A stretch of 52,848 nt of DNA from Fodinibius sp051746985 (GCA_051746985.1 JBNJFP010000019.1:1-52848); one strand, 5' to 3'. Positions 44,485 through 52,847 are shown, numbered from the stretch's first letter. Made by a program: numbers and translations. The notes: generated from the letters alone by a model not told the origin.

Positions 44485-45651
44485 ATGCAGCTGATATCTC
44501 AATTTGTCGAAAACCTTCGGTACCGTTTCTTTAAAGCCGTAACTTCCAACAACCTCGTTTATAACACCTGTTGGGAAGACCCCCGCATTGACAGACAGCT
44601 ACTGCAACTTAATTCGCAAAGTAAACTGTTGATGCTTACCAGCGCAGGTGACAATGCCCTTGACTACCTCCTCGACAATCCCCGTAAAATAGATTCGGTG
44701 GATATCAATCCCGCGCAAAACGCCCTTTTAGAGCTTAAAAAAAGTATTTTAAAAAATGGAGAGTTTTCGTTGCTTTGGGATTTCTTTGGAAATGGGCGTC
44801 TCCGAAATCCCTATAAAAAATATGCCACACATTTACTGCGCCAGCTTCCCACGGATGTTGCACAATACTGGGATCAACATATGGAAAAATTTAAGTCCGG
44901 AGGTCGTACACAGGGTTTTTATTTTAGTGGCACTTCGGGAAAAGTTGCCCAACTAATCATCAGCCGTATTCACCGAAAAGGATTATTTCCATCGGTGCAA
45001 AAACTGTTGCAGGCCGAGAGCCTGGCCGAGCAATCGTATTATTTTGACGAGTTGGAACCCCAACTTTGGACGCCTTTTTCGCGATGGCTGGTTGGTCGTC
45101 ATGCGGCCATGACGCTGTTAGGCGTTCCGGCCGCTCAGCGGAAAATGATTGAGGAACGGTATCAACATGGTATGGTGGAATTCATACGGAAATCGCTGCG
45201 GCACGTATTTACCGAATTGCCTATTGCCGACAACTATTTTTGGCGGGTGTATCTGACCGGCCGATACACTCGGGGGTGTTGCCCAAATTATCTTCGGGAA
45301 TCAAATTTTCTAACACTTTCCAATCGCGTCAGTCGCATTACTACCCATACGACGTCGCTGCTCGATTTTTTAAAACAAACCGACCAAAGGTATTCGCATT
45401 TTGTTTTGCTCGACCACCAAGACTGGATGGCTTTTGCGCAGCCTGGCAAACTCACCGAGCAATGGAAAGAGATTTTAGCTCACGCCCAGCCCGGGGCTCG
45501 CATTCTTTTTCGTTCGGCAGGAGATTACCTTACGTTTTTACCAGATTTCGTATTCGATCGATTAACCTTCAAGCCTGAAATAACAACCGAGCTGCATCAA
45601 CAGGACCGCGTTGGCACTTACGAATCCACACACCTTGCAATCGTTGAATGA
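44485..45651 (+). CDS. btaA: DUF3419 family protein, probable BtaA (aminocarboxypropyl transferase of betaine-lipid synthesis)
   Basis: A protein of 388 residues from ATG 44485. The frame is open further upstream, but the family begins at the segment VENLRYRFFKAVTSNNLVYN. BtaA/DUF3419 signatures follow: NTCWEDPRIDRQLL, LTSAGDNALDYLL (SAM-binding), VDINPAQNALLELK, FYFSGTSGKVAQLI and DNYFWRVYLTGRY with CCPNYL. BtaA moves the aminocarboxypropyl group of SAM to diacylglycerol, giving the homoserine lipid. The next gene overlaps by four bases and encodes a methyltransferase of BtaB type, which supports the call. The product would be DGTS, a phosphorus-free betaine lipid. Confidence 0.85.
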   Translation: MQLISQFVENLRYRFFKAVTSNNLVYNTCWEDPRIDRQLLQLNSQSKLLMLTSAGDNALDYLLDNPRKIDSVDINPAQNALLELKKSILKNGEFSLLWDFFGNGRLRNPYKKYATHLLRQLPTDVAQYWDQHMEKFKSGGRTQGFYFSGTSGKVAQLIISRIHRKGLFPSVQKLLQAESLAEQSYYFDELEPQLWTPFSRWLVGRHAAMTLLGVPAAQRKMIEERYQHGMVEFIRKSLRHVFTELPIADNYFWRVYLTGRYTRGCCPNYLRESNFLTLSNRVSRITTHTTSLLDFLKQTDQRYSHFVLLDHQDWMAFAQPGKLTEQWKEILAHAQPGARILFRSAGDYLTFLPDFVFDRLTFKPEITTELHQQDRVGTYESTHLAIVE

Positions 45652-46283
45652 AATTTTCATCAGAACAAAGCGCTTCTTCGCACAGAAAAAAACTTAAAAA
45701 CTACTACCGGCTCCACGCCCCTGTTTACGATATCACCCGCTGGAGTTTTCTTTTTGGCCGGCGATCGCTCGTTAAGATGATTCCATCCATCCCAAAAAAA
45801 TCACGCATATTAGAAATTGGATGTGGTACGGGCTACAATATTCCGCACCTGCAACGCAGATTTCCAGATGCACACATACTGGGACTGGATCTTTCCGAAA
45901 AAATGCTTGAAGCAGCGCAACAGAAAGTGAGCAAAACTAATAATGTATGCCTGCAAAAACATCGTTTTGGAACTGACCCCTTGACCGCAAATTCATTTGA
46001 TGTTATCCTGCTCTCCTATTCACTAACGATGATGAATGAGAAAGTTGAATCGATTCTTCAGCGCATCAGCGAGAAGCTAAAACCGAATGGCTATCTCGCT
46101 GTAACAGATTTCCATACTTCTCGGTTCAGCTGGTTTAGAAGGTGGATGAAAATCAATCACGTCGATTTTTCGGGACAGTCATATCCTTTGCTCAAGCAAC
46201 ACTTTCATCCCGTTAAAACAAATATATGCAGCGCCTATTTTGGGCTTTGGCGTTATTATCAATTTGTTGGCAGCAAACAGTAA
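45648..46283 (+). CDS. btaB: SAM-dependent methyltransferase, probable BtaB
   Basis: A protein of 211 residues. The N-terminal APVYDITRWSFLFGRRSLVKM is the BtaB-like opening. Class I methyltransferase motif I is ILEIGCGTGYNIPHL, followed by ILGLDLSEKMLEAA and the later LLSYSLTMMN. In known systems BtaB adds three methyl groups to the amino nitrogen of the lipid made by BtaA. The ATGA overlap with the upstream gene indicates translational coupling. Other small-molecule methyltransferases share these motifs, so the function rests largely on context and length (Rhodobacter BtaB is about 210 residues). Confidence 0.82.
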   Translation: MKFSSEQSASSHRKKLKNYYRLHAPVYDITRWSFLFGRRSLVKMIPSIPKKSRILEIGCGTGYNIPHLQRRFPDAHILGLDLSEKMLEAAQQKVSKTNNVCLQKHRFGTDPLTANSFDVILLSYSLTMMNEKVESILQRISEKLKPNGYLAVTDFHTSRFSWFRRWMKINHVDFSGQSYPLLKQHFHPVKTNICSAYFGLWRYYQFVGSKQ

Positions 46284-46323
46284 ATGAGATCAGTTTATTG
46301 ATGAGTTCAACGGCAGGTTTTGT

Positions 46324-46331
46324 TATCTTTG
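46324..46331 (+). promoter_or_regulatory. -7 promoter element close to the TPR gene start
   Basis: TATCTTTG ends six bases before ATG 46338. The nearest TTG box lies 23 bases upstream, longer than the usual 19-20. If functional, the transcript would start at or within a base or two of the ATG, so the gene could be leaderless. Confidence 0.4.
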
Positions 46332-46337
46332 CACGCT

Positions 46338-46964
46338 ATGAAAAATATTGAAGATCAGATTGCAGAAATAAAAAAAGAGCTCGAAGAATCTCCTGGTGAT
46401 GCCGATTTGCTCAATGAGTTGGCCGTTGGATATCACATGCTGGGAGAATACGAACGGGCTGTCAACTATTATCAACAGGCCATAAAAGAAGAGCCGGAAA
46501 ATGCTGCTTTCCATTTTAATCTGGCCAACACTTTTTATGAGCAGAAAAATATCGATAAGGCGGTAAATCATTATCTAAATGCCCTTGATATTAAGCCCGA
46601 TTATGTGCCGGCCTTGAATAACCTGGCTGACATTTATGAACTTGCCAATGAAGATGAAAAAGCGCGTGAGCTTTTCGAATATATTACCGAAATCAATCCC
46701 GACGACCCGCTGGGATATTTTAACCTGGGCAATCATCATCTGCGAAATAACAATAGTGTCGAAGCCGGACGTTCCTACAAAAAGGCGATTGAGCTCGACC
46801 CGGAATTTTATGAAGCCTACAACAATATTGGCTTTCTGCTAATGCATCTGGAGCAGTATGAAGAAGCGATCTCCTATTTTGAGCAATGCCTCGAAATTAA
46901 TCCGCAGTACAAACCCGCCCAAAAAGATTTAGCGAACTGCCGGCAAGCGCTGAAAACCTCTTGA
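46338..46964 (+). CDS. Tetratricopeptide repeat protein
   Basis: A protein of 208 residues made almost wholly of TPR units (34 residues each), with five to six copies. Examples are ELAVGYHMLGEYERAVNYYQQ, LANTFYEQKNIDKAVNHY (then LNALDIKPDY), NLADIYELANEDEKARELFE and NNIGFLLMHLEQYEEAISYF. No signal peptide is present, so it is cytosolic. TPRs mediate protein-protein contact; the partner is unknown. I choose ATG 46338 rather than a start six codons earlier. It follows btaB by 54 bases and is followed by the outer-membrane protein gene. Confidence 0.88.
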   Translation: MKNIEDQIAEIKKELEESPGDADLLNELAVGYHMLGEYERAVNYYQQAIKEEPENAAFHFNLANTFYEQKNIDKAVNHYLNALDIKPDYVPALNNLADIYELANEDEKARELFEYITEINPDDPLGYFNLGNHHLRNNNSVEAGRSYKKAIELDPEFYEAYNNIGFLLMHLEQYEEAISYFEQCLEINPQYKPAQKDLANCRQALKTS

Positions 46965-47031
46965 ATAGGAACATTTTAGCGCAATCGTGTTATAAGAGTA
47001 ACGTTATTTATAAACTAACCAAGGGGTATAT

Positions 47032-47517
47032 ATGAAAAACGTTACCAAACTTTTTGCGCTGTGCATTACACTTTTTGTAATTAGTTCTACAGCTTTTGCG
47101 CAAGATCCTCCAACCGATAGCAAATTCGGATTTACAGCGTCCCTGCAAGGCAGTCAAACCAATCTGCAAATACCGATTTGGATAAATGACCAAGTAACTA
47201 TTGCTCCGGTATTTGGGCTCAATTATCAGCAAAATAACTTTACTACCCTTAATCTTGGAGTTGCTCCTCGTTTTTATCAGGATATGGGTTCCGATTTTGC
47301 GACCTATGTTGGAGCCCGGGGAATCCTGCAGCGCACCTCTCCCGATGTTGGGGACGATGATACCGACTTGCTGCTTGGGGCGACCGGTGGAGGCGAATAT
47401 TTTCTTGGTAACCGATTTAGCCTTGGTGCCGAAGCACAGCTTAACTTTTTTGTAAACGATGGTGGAAACAACAGCCTTTCTACCGGGGCTGCAATCATGG
47501 GGACGTACTATTTCTAA
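47032..47517 (+). CDS. Small outer-membrane beta-barrel protein
   Basis: A protein of 161 residues with a signal peptide ending at AFAQ. The mature part is short beta strands ending in Phe (IMGTYYF), typical of eight-stranded outer-membrane barrels of the OmpA/porin-like type in Bacteroidota. Other features include GFTASLQGSQTNLQIPI and VGARGILQRTSPDVGDDDTD, with an acidic loop. It has a good ribosome-binding sequence (AAGGGG, six bases before ATG). Function unknown, probably structural or permeability. Confidence 0.8.
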   Translation: MKNVTKLFALCITLFVISSTAFAQDPPTDSKFGFTASLQGSQTNLQIPIWINDQVTIAPVFGLNYQQNNFTTLNLGVAPRFYQDMGSDFATYVGARGILQRTSPDVGDDDTDLLLGATGGGEYFLGNRFSLGAEAQLNFFVNDGGNNSLSTGAAIMGTYYF

Positions 47518-47541
47518 CCATTCAGAATAACCTGCTGGAAA

Positions 47542-47570
47542 CTGCTCTTAAAGGAGCGGCTTTAATATTT
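47542..47570 (+). terminator. Weak terminator after the outer-membrane protein gene
   Basis: CTGCTC pairs with GAGCGG (one G-T) around six bases, followed by CTTTAATATTT. The stem is short and the T run broken. Confidence 0.35.
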
Positions 47571-47629
47571 ATCGCAGTCGATTCATTTTATATTTAATGC
47601 AAACGATGTCCTTAGCCAAATGAGGAGTT

Positions 47630-48009
47630 ATGAAAAGAGTAATTGGAATCGGTGGAATAATTAGCTCCCAAAGCGTTAGCCAAGTGGTACAAAACTCATT
47701 TGGGCATACCAATCGACGAAAGTTATGGCGGATATACCTTTAACTGGAATGATAAAAACCAGCGTCCTGACAAAGGTTATACTATCTGGAGCCCTTTCAA
47801 GGAAGATACCAAGTATCTAAATCCCAGCAGTAAAGATTTTATATTCAATTTCATTGTGGAGGATTTTAAAAAATCTGCTTGAGGTTTTAGCATCAGAAGG
47901 AATTGAACAAATTGGTGAAATGGAGGATTCTGAGTTTGGTAAATTTGCATGGATTATAGATCCCGAAGACAACAAAGTTGAACTCTGGGAACCACCCCAT
48001 CAACAATAA
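47630..48009 (+). pseudogene. Broken VOC/glyoxalase-family gene
   Basis: Three pieces in three frames join into one VOC (glyoxalase/bleomycin-resistance) protein. From ATG 47630 the frame reads MKRVIGIGGI. It then loses bases near 47660, and from CCC 47667 the next frame reads PKALAKWYKTHLGIP, GGYTFNWND and FIFNFIVEDFK. That frame hits TGA at 47880-47882. One extra A in the run of six A at about 47868-47873 explains the second shift; with five A the protein continues NLLEVLASEGIEQIG and ends DPEDNKVELWEPP with stop TAA at 48007-48009. An AGGAG lies before the ATG. It encodes no intact enzyme as read. Sequencing error at the poly-A is possible for the second shift only. Confidence 0.85.
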
Positions 48010-48042
48010 AAACATTTCTAATACGCTCGAATACCCTTATTT

Positions 48043-48074
48043 TGCCTCCCCCTTTTGTGGGAGCAATTATTTTT
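48043..48074 (+). terminator. Probable terminator after the VOC pseudogene
   Basis: TGCcTCCC pairs with GGGAGCA (one bulged C) around eight bases, followed by ATTATTTTT. It lies about 35 bases after the pseudogene stop and 27 before the thioesterase gene. Confidence 0.5.
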
Positions 48075-48100
48075 GACAAAATTTAACCGACTATTTAACT

Positions 48101-48469
48101 ATGCGATTTTTTAGCCGAAAACTAATAAAGCCAACAGACCTTAATGCCCATGGAACCCTATTTGGTGGATCGGTCTTGAGTTGGATTGATGAGGAATCTG
48201 CCATATTTGTTACCTGTCAGCTTGATAAAGGCAACATCGTAACCAAGTATATGTCTGAAATTGATTTTGTAAGTTCTGCAGGACTCGGCGACATTATCGA
48301 AATTGGTATGGAAACGGTAAAGTTTGGTACTACATCAATTACCGTTCGATGCGAAGTGCGTCATAAGTTTACGAAAGAAACGATTATAAAAATTGATAAA
48401 ATTGTTTTTGTTCACTTGATGGATGGCAAGCCTGCCCCCCATGGCATTAATGAACCGCAAAATGATTAA
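48101..48469 (+). CDS. Acyl-CoA thioesterase, hotdog fold (YciA type)
   Basis: A protein of 122 residues with the hotdog thioesterase opening KPTDLNAHGTLFGGSVLSWIDEESA, in which HGTLFGG and the Asp/Glu of WIDEE form the active region. EIDFVSSAGLGDIIEI and TTSITVRCEVRHK continue the fold. YciA-type enzymes hydrolyse short- to long-chain acyl-CoA. Length is slightly under that of E. coli YciA. The real substrate is unknown. It lies after the VOC pseudogene, with no clear ribosome-binding sequence before its ATG. Confidence 0.9.
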   Translation: MRFFSRKLIKPTDLNAHGTLFGGSVLSWIDEESAIFVTCQLDKGNIVTKYMSEIDFVSSAGLGDIIEIGMETVKFGTTSITVRCEVRHKFTKETIIKIDKIVFVHLMDGKPAPHGINEPQND

Positions 48470-48610
48470 GCCCTAACATTTTTTGCCTGCAAAATGAGAA
48501 AGTAATAATGTTTAAGTTTCTTGAAGTTGATTTTATTAACTTAGCAGTACAAAAATGTAGGTATGGGGCTCAAAAGTAGCTATCAAATATCATCTATACG
48601 GAGATAATAC

Positions 48611-48964
48611 ATGAAGTACACTTTTATCGATCCTGATAAAATTACTGATATGCTTTTTCATGACGCCGACTATGTAGTGGAGTTTTGTGAAGCTGGTGTA
48701 ACCTCATTTGAGGAGTTTATTGAAAATTATCGCACTCATTTGCTGGATCGAAATATGGAAGATCTAAGAAAAGCAGGTCACAAGATAAAGCCGGGTGCTC
48801 AAATGATGGGAGCAGATGAGGTGGTTGACGAATATGAGCATGCAAAAACTCTTCTCAATGATAATGCCGATCATGAAAAACTGGAATCTTCAGTTGAAAA
48901 AATGAACGATATTTGTACCACTATAAAAAATGAACTTACCCACCTGGCCGACGTTCAAGATTAA
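48611..48964 (+). CDS. Orphan Hpt (histidine phosphotransfer) domain protein
   Basis: A protein of 117 residues that is all helical and fits an Hpt domain. LLDRNMEDLRKAGHKIKPGAQMMGADEV carries the phosphorylatable His57 in the family motif AHxIKPxxxMxG. Hpt proteins pass a phosphate between response-regulator receiver domains. No kinase or receiver gene lies nearby. The ribosome-binding sequence GGAG is eight bases upstream of the ATG. Neighbouring genes do not suggest a partner. Confidence 0.75.
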   Translation: MKYTFIDPDKITDMLFHDADYVVEFCEAGVTSFEEFIENYRTHLLDRNMEDLRKAGHKIKPGAQMMGADEVVDEYEHAKTLLNDNADHEKLESSVEKMNDICTTIKNELTHLADVQD

Positions 48965-49029
48965 TCATTCATATTTGTATCTTTTACCGCCACACAGTTT
49001 ATGCTAATTTTCAATCAAAGTTATAGCAA

Positions 49030-50037
49030 GTGAGTATATTAGTTACCGGTGGAGCCGGATTTATTGGGAGTCATACCGTAGTGGAACTGCTCGAAAATAA
49101 GGAAGACGTCATCGTTGTTGACAACCTCAGCAACAGTAAAAAAGAGGCGCTCAACCGGGTCGAGGAAATAACCGGAAAGCAGCTAACCTTCTACCAAACC
49201 GACCTGCTTGACAAAGAAGGATTAGATACGATTTTCAGCGATCACGACATTCAATCGGTCATCCACTTTGCCGGCTATAAGGCGGTGGGGGAATCGGTCG
49301 AAAAACCGTTGATGTATTACCACAACAATATTACTGGCACAATTTATTTGTGTGAGGTGATGCGAAAGCACGGAGTTAAAAATATCGTTTTCAGCTCCTC
49401 TTCTACCGTCTATGGCGATCCCGAAAAAGTGCCCGTTCAAGAACATTTCCCGGTTTCTGCTACCAATCCCTATGGACGCACAAAACTCTTTATCGAAGAA
49501 ATTCTGCGTGATCTTAATACCGCTGATGGTGACTGGAATATAGCATTGCTTCGTTATTTCAATCCTGTGGGTGCTCATCCCAGCGGAAAAATTGGCGAAG
49601 ATCCCAACGACATTCCCAACAACTTAATGCCCTATATCACCCAGGTGGCGGTAGGTAAGCTCGAGAAGCTCTCTGTTTTTGGGGATGATTATCCCACACC
49701 CGACGGAACCGGAGTCAGAGATTATATACATGTTGTAGATTTATCCAAAGGACATCTAAGTGCGTTAAAAAAGCTTGAAGAAAATCCCGGCGTGGTTATC
49801 TATAACCTTGGTACAGGAACAGGATACAGTGTTCTCGATGTGGTAAAAGCGTTTGAAAAAGCATCGGGAAAAGATGTTCCTTACGAAATCACCAATCGAC
49901 GGGCCGGCGATATTGCCATAAATTTCGCCGATCCATCCAAAGCCGAAAAAGAGCTGGGCTGGAAGGCCGAATACGATCTCGAAGACATGTGCCGAGATTC
50001 GTGGCGCTGGCAATCCCAAAATCCTGAAGGATACTAA
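49030..50037 (+). CDS. galE: UDP-glucose 4-epimerase
   Basis: A protein of 335 residues of the extended SDR family. ILVTGGAGFIGSHTVVELL binds NAD, FSSSSTVYGDPEKVPV is the Ser/Thr segment, and NPYGRTKLFIEEIL carries the catalytic YxxxK. ALLRYFNPVGAHPSGKIGEDP is diagnostic of GalE. It interconverts UDP-glucose and UDP-galactose. The start is GTG 49030 (MSILVTGG). It converges with the BioC-like gene, with a single base between the stops. Confidence 0.96.
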   Translation: MSILVTGGAGFIGSHTVVELLENKEDVIVVDNLSNSKKEALNRVEEITGKQLTFYQTDLLDKEGLDTIFSDHDIQSVIHFAGYKAVGESVEKPLMYYHNNITGTIYLCEVMRKHGVKNIVFSSSSTVYGDPEKVPVQEHFPVSATNPYGRTKLFIEEILRDLNTADGDWNIALLRYFNPVGAHPSGKIGEDPNDIPNNLMPYITQVAVGKLEKLSVFGDDYPTPDGTGVRDYIHVVDLSKGHLSALKKLEENPGVVIYNLGTGTGYSVLDVVKAFEKASGKDVPYEITNRRAGDIAINFADPSKAEKELGWKAEYDLEDMCRDSWRWQSQNPEGY

Positions 50038-50038
50038 C

Positions 50039-50848
50039 TCAGGAATCGAAATCCCGTTTTACAGCTAAAAACACGATGTGATAGCGGACCGTAATATTTC
50101 CCGTTGTGGATTCATCCCAATGATCTACCAACAGCTTGCGCTCATCTGACGTCAGGTGCCGACCTTCTTTCTGGGCTCCCATCCCCAACTTTTTAAGATC
50201 ATCAAAAAAGTCACTGGCACTCTCATAACTTTGGGCAACAGTATCCTCATAATAATCAACCTGCGCGGGCCCCACCGACATTTTAATGACCATCTCCTCC
50301 ACATCGGGCAACTGGTTTCCAGTAAATGGCAGTCCCAGCTCTTCGCAATATTTTTTCCACTGCGGAAAACTTTCATTGCCCGCAAATGATGCCAAAAGCA
50401 GTCCACCCGGCTTAGTAATTTCGAGCCACTGGGCCAGCGTTTGGGCCGGATCATTAAACCAGTGGGCTGTAAATCCACTTACCGTCATCGCATAATGGGG
50501 ATCTTCATAGAGAATCTCTTCGGCATCATGCTGGTAGAAAGTAATATTTTCGGGATCAGCAAACTTTTCCCGGCAGAATTTGACCATTCCATCCGATAAG
50601 TCCGTAGCCTCAATATTTTGATCGGGATACAACTCGGCCAATCCTTTGGTCACATACCCCGTTCCACAACCCAATTCAATAATGGGACCCGGTGGAATTA
50701 TATCTCTCCACGGCTGGAGCGAGGCGATGAGCCGATCAGCAACCTCACGGGGCACTGTCGCATGCTCATCATAGTATGATGCAGCCTCACCAAACGATCC
50801 AGCTATCTGCTCTTTAAAATCTCGTAACCTGCTATGGTCGTCACTCAT
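50039..50848 (-). CDS. BioC-like methyltransferase (malonyl-ACP O-methyltransferase family)
   Basis: A protein of 269 residues with N-terminal IAGSFGEAASYYDEHATVPREVADRL, which is the BioC opening, then motif I IIELGCGTGYVTKGLAE (58-65 core), ATDLSDGMVKFC and a later SGFTAHWFNDPAQTLAQW. BioC methylates malonyl-ACP to start biotin synthesis. No other bio gene is adjacent, so the call to family is firmer than to reaction. It lies nine bases after the DUF4837 gene. Confidence 0.72.
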   Translation of the reverse strand: MSDDHSRLRDFKEQIAGSFGEAASYYDEHATVPREVADRLIASLQPWRDIIPPGPIIELGCGTGYVTKGLAELYPDQNIEATDLSDGMVKFCREKFADPENITFYQHDAEEILYEDPHYAMTVSGFTAHWFNDPAQTLAQWLEITKPGGLLLASFAGNESFPQWKKYCEELGLPFTGNQLPDVEEMVIKMSVGPAQVDYYEDTVAQSYESASDFFDDLKKLGMGAQKEGRHLTSDERKLLVDHWDESTTGNITVRYHIVFLAVKRDFDS

Positions 50849-50857
50849 CCCGATATC

Positions 50858-51973
50858 TTACTCTGAATTTGAGCCATTTTGCTGCCACGTTGAATCGCTT
50901 TCAAACGTTCGGAGCATCGCCCGGAATTGCCGGACAAAACGACGTTTATTATGCTTTGGCGCAAATTGGGCAAACTCAATCATAAAAAGTCGTCCTGATT
51001 CATCATCATAGACCGTAAGGTTTGTAAACGGACCGGCCATTGCATCATTCGTCATCGTCCAAATACCGAGAGTCTCAAAAGCGATATCATCATTATAGGT
51101 AAATTCCTCGGTCTCATGGGGACGATTATAGGCTGTTGTTACATAGGAGCTGTCACGTGAGCCGCGAATCCATTTTTCCATGAGTGAATCGCGCTTGGCA
51201 TTAATCCAATCCTCATCTACCTGATCTGCATTATCAACATCTTTCCACCAGGCCCAAAACCAGCGATCATTTTCTGGCAGCGGGCGACGCATAGTAAGAA
51301 AATTGGCTTCCTCCCCATTATCCTCGGTGTAGGTGGTATCAATATTTTTCATCCAGTCGTGTTGTATGCGGATCTTCCATCCATGGGCATCCCACAAACT
51401 ATCCTCAAGGGCAACTTGCTCACCACGATCGTAAATTTCTTCGGTCCACCGCTCCAGCTCCTTATCAATTAGATTATCGGTGAGCGTTTCTTCAGAGCTT
51501 TTAACCTGCTCCGCGAGAGCAGAATCACTTGGTCCCGACAGCAGCATCACCCATTGATCGCGATACCAATGATCGCGCAACGGAAAAGCAAACGACTCTT
51601 CCTCTTTTACCTGACGCTCCAATTCATCATTTAGCAAAGCCCGAACCAGTCCACCGACGTTGGTGCTATCGTCAATAGGGGCCGCAACGATTATATTGCG
51701 GTAGCGTTTTAGCTGTTCAAGCTGTTTATTGGATGAAAAATCCATAAACCGTACATCAAATTGTGGTGGTTCCCCAGGGATCGTCTGTATCCATCCTCCA
51801 TACGTCTCCCGAATTGCATTAGCCGTCTCACCTTCAAACTGGGTGGAATCCATGAGCACTACCACTTCTCCAAAACTACCACGCGCCTTTTGTCGATAGT
51901 CGCCTTCACAACCAACCCAAACCCCTACGAGAACGAGCAATACTGATATTTTCAAAAATGATTTCATAGCCAT
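50858..51973 (-). CDS. DUF4837 family lipoprotein
   Basis: A protein of 371 residues with lipobox VWVGC and a mature start EGDYRQKARGSFGEVVVLMDS. The DUF4837 features include LKRYRNIIVAAPID, then DHWYRDQWVMLLSGPS, and a C-terminal MIEFAQFAPKHNKRRFVRQFRAML. The family is found mainly in Bacteroidota and has no known function. It should be anchored in the envelope. An ATG two codons in (51967) is an equally good start. It lies 16 bases downstream of trpA, so the two may be cotranscribed. Confidence 0.85.
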   Translation of the reverse strand: MAMKSFLKISVLLVLVGVWVGCEGDYRQKARGSFGEVVVLMDSTQFEGETANAIRETYGGWIQTIPGEPPQFDVRFMDFSSNKQLEQLKRYRNIIVAAPIDDSTNVGGLVRALLNDELERQVKEEESFAFPLRDHWYRDQWVMLLSGPSDSALAEQVKSSEETLTDNLIDKELERWTEEIYDRGEQVALEDSLWDAHGWKIRIQHDWMKNIDTTYTEDNGEEANFLTMRRPLPENDRWFWAWWKDVDNADQVDEDWINAKRDSLMEKWIRGSRDSSYVTTAYNRPHETEEFTYNDDIAFETLGIWTMTNDAMAGPFTNLTVYDDESGRLFMIEFAQFAPKHNKRRFVRQFRAMLRTFESDSTWQQNGSNSE

Positions 51974-51989
51974 AATCTGATATTAAATT

Positions 51990-52802
51990 TTACTCCTTAC
52001 CATACTTCAACCTTCTAACAAATGCAAACACCTCATCTTTCCATCCCTCTTCAGGATAGTGCGCACGAATTGTATCGATGAGTGCACTTCCTACAATAAA
52101 ACCGTCCATATCGGCTGCAATGCGCTGTGCATCTTCATGGGATTTTATGCCGAAGCCAACCATTTTCGGGTTTCGAGTCACATTCTTTTGTACGCGATCG
52201 ATAAAGCGCTGCACGGATTTGGCAACCTCATCGCCTTCACGAGCACCGGTAACGCCGGTAACCGATACACAATAAACAAATCCTTCTGATTGCTCATCAA
52301 TGTTCTGCATGCGCTCATCCGAGGTGTTCGGTGCTACCAGATATATAATCGGCAATCCATTTTCAGCCGCTTCCTGTTTCAGAATTCCAGACTCTTCTAT
52401 GGGGATATCCGGTATGATCAACCCATCAACCCCGGCTTTAGCGGCCTCTTCACAAAATGCTTGCACGCCGTATCGTATCACCGGATTGATGTAGCCCATC
52501 AAAATAATGGGGATTTCTGATTTTTCACGTATCTGCTTAACCATCTGCAGGATTTTCTCCATAGTGATTCCCTGCTCAATAGCCACATTACTCGAATATT
52601 GAATCGTGGGACCGTCGGCCAGCGGATCGCTAAACGGCATCCCCAACTCGACCATATCCACGCCATTTTCTTCGAAGCCTAAAATAAGATCAACCGTTGC
52701 TTCAGGATCGGGATACCCTGCCGTTAAAAAAAGACTCATTATTTTTTCTGAGCCGTCGTGACGTTCAAAAAGTTGTGCTACTCTGTTTTCTGTATCAATC
52801 AT
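51990..52802 (-). CDS. trpA: Tryptophan synthase alpha subunit
   Basis: A protein of 270 residues with the TIM-barrel signatures VELGMPFSDPLADGPTIQ (catalytic Glu and Asp region), IPIILMGYINPVIRYG, GLIIPDIPIEESG and YCVSVTGVTGAR. It splits indole-glycerol phosphate into indole and glyceraldehyde 3-phosphate; the beta subunit then joins indole to serine. trpB is not in the window and would be expected upstream, beyond 52848. Confidence 0.97.
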   Translation of the reverse strand: MIDTENRVAQLFERHDGSEKIMSLFLTAGYPDPEATVDLILGFEENGVDMVELGMPFSDPLADGPTIQYSSNVAIEQGITMEKILQMVKQIREKSEIPIILMGYINPVIRYGVQAFCEEAAKAGVDGLIIPDIPIEESGILKQEAAENGLPIIYLVAPNTSDERMQNIDEQSEGFVYCVSVTGVTGAREGDEVAKSVQRFIDRVQKNVTRNPKMVGFGIKSHEDAQRIAADMDGFIVGSALIDTIRAHYPEEGWKDEVFAFVRRLKYGKE

Positions 52803-52823
52803 TGAGTATCTATGCTTACAGCA

Positions 52824-52847
52824 TCCTGAAACAAGTTCAGGATGACA
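52824..52847. repeat. Palindromic dispersed repeat, clean copy
   Basis: TCCTGAA-ACAAG-TTCAGGA is a perfect inverted repeat followed by TGACA. A diverged copy lies at 25650-25673. It sits between trpA and whatever lies upstream. Confidence 0.7.
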
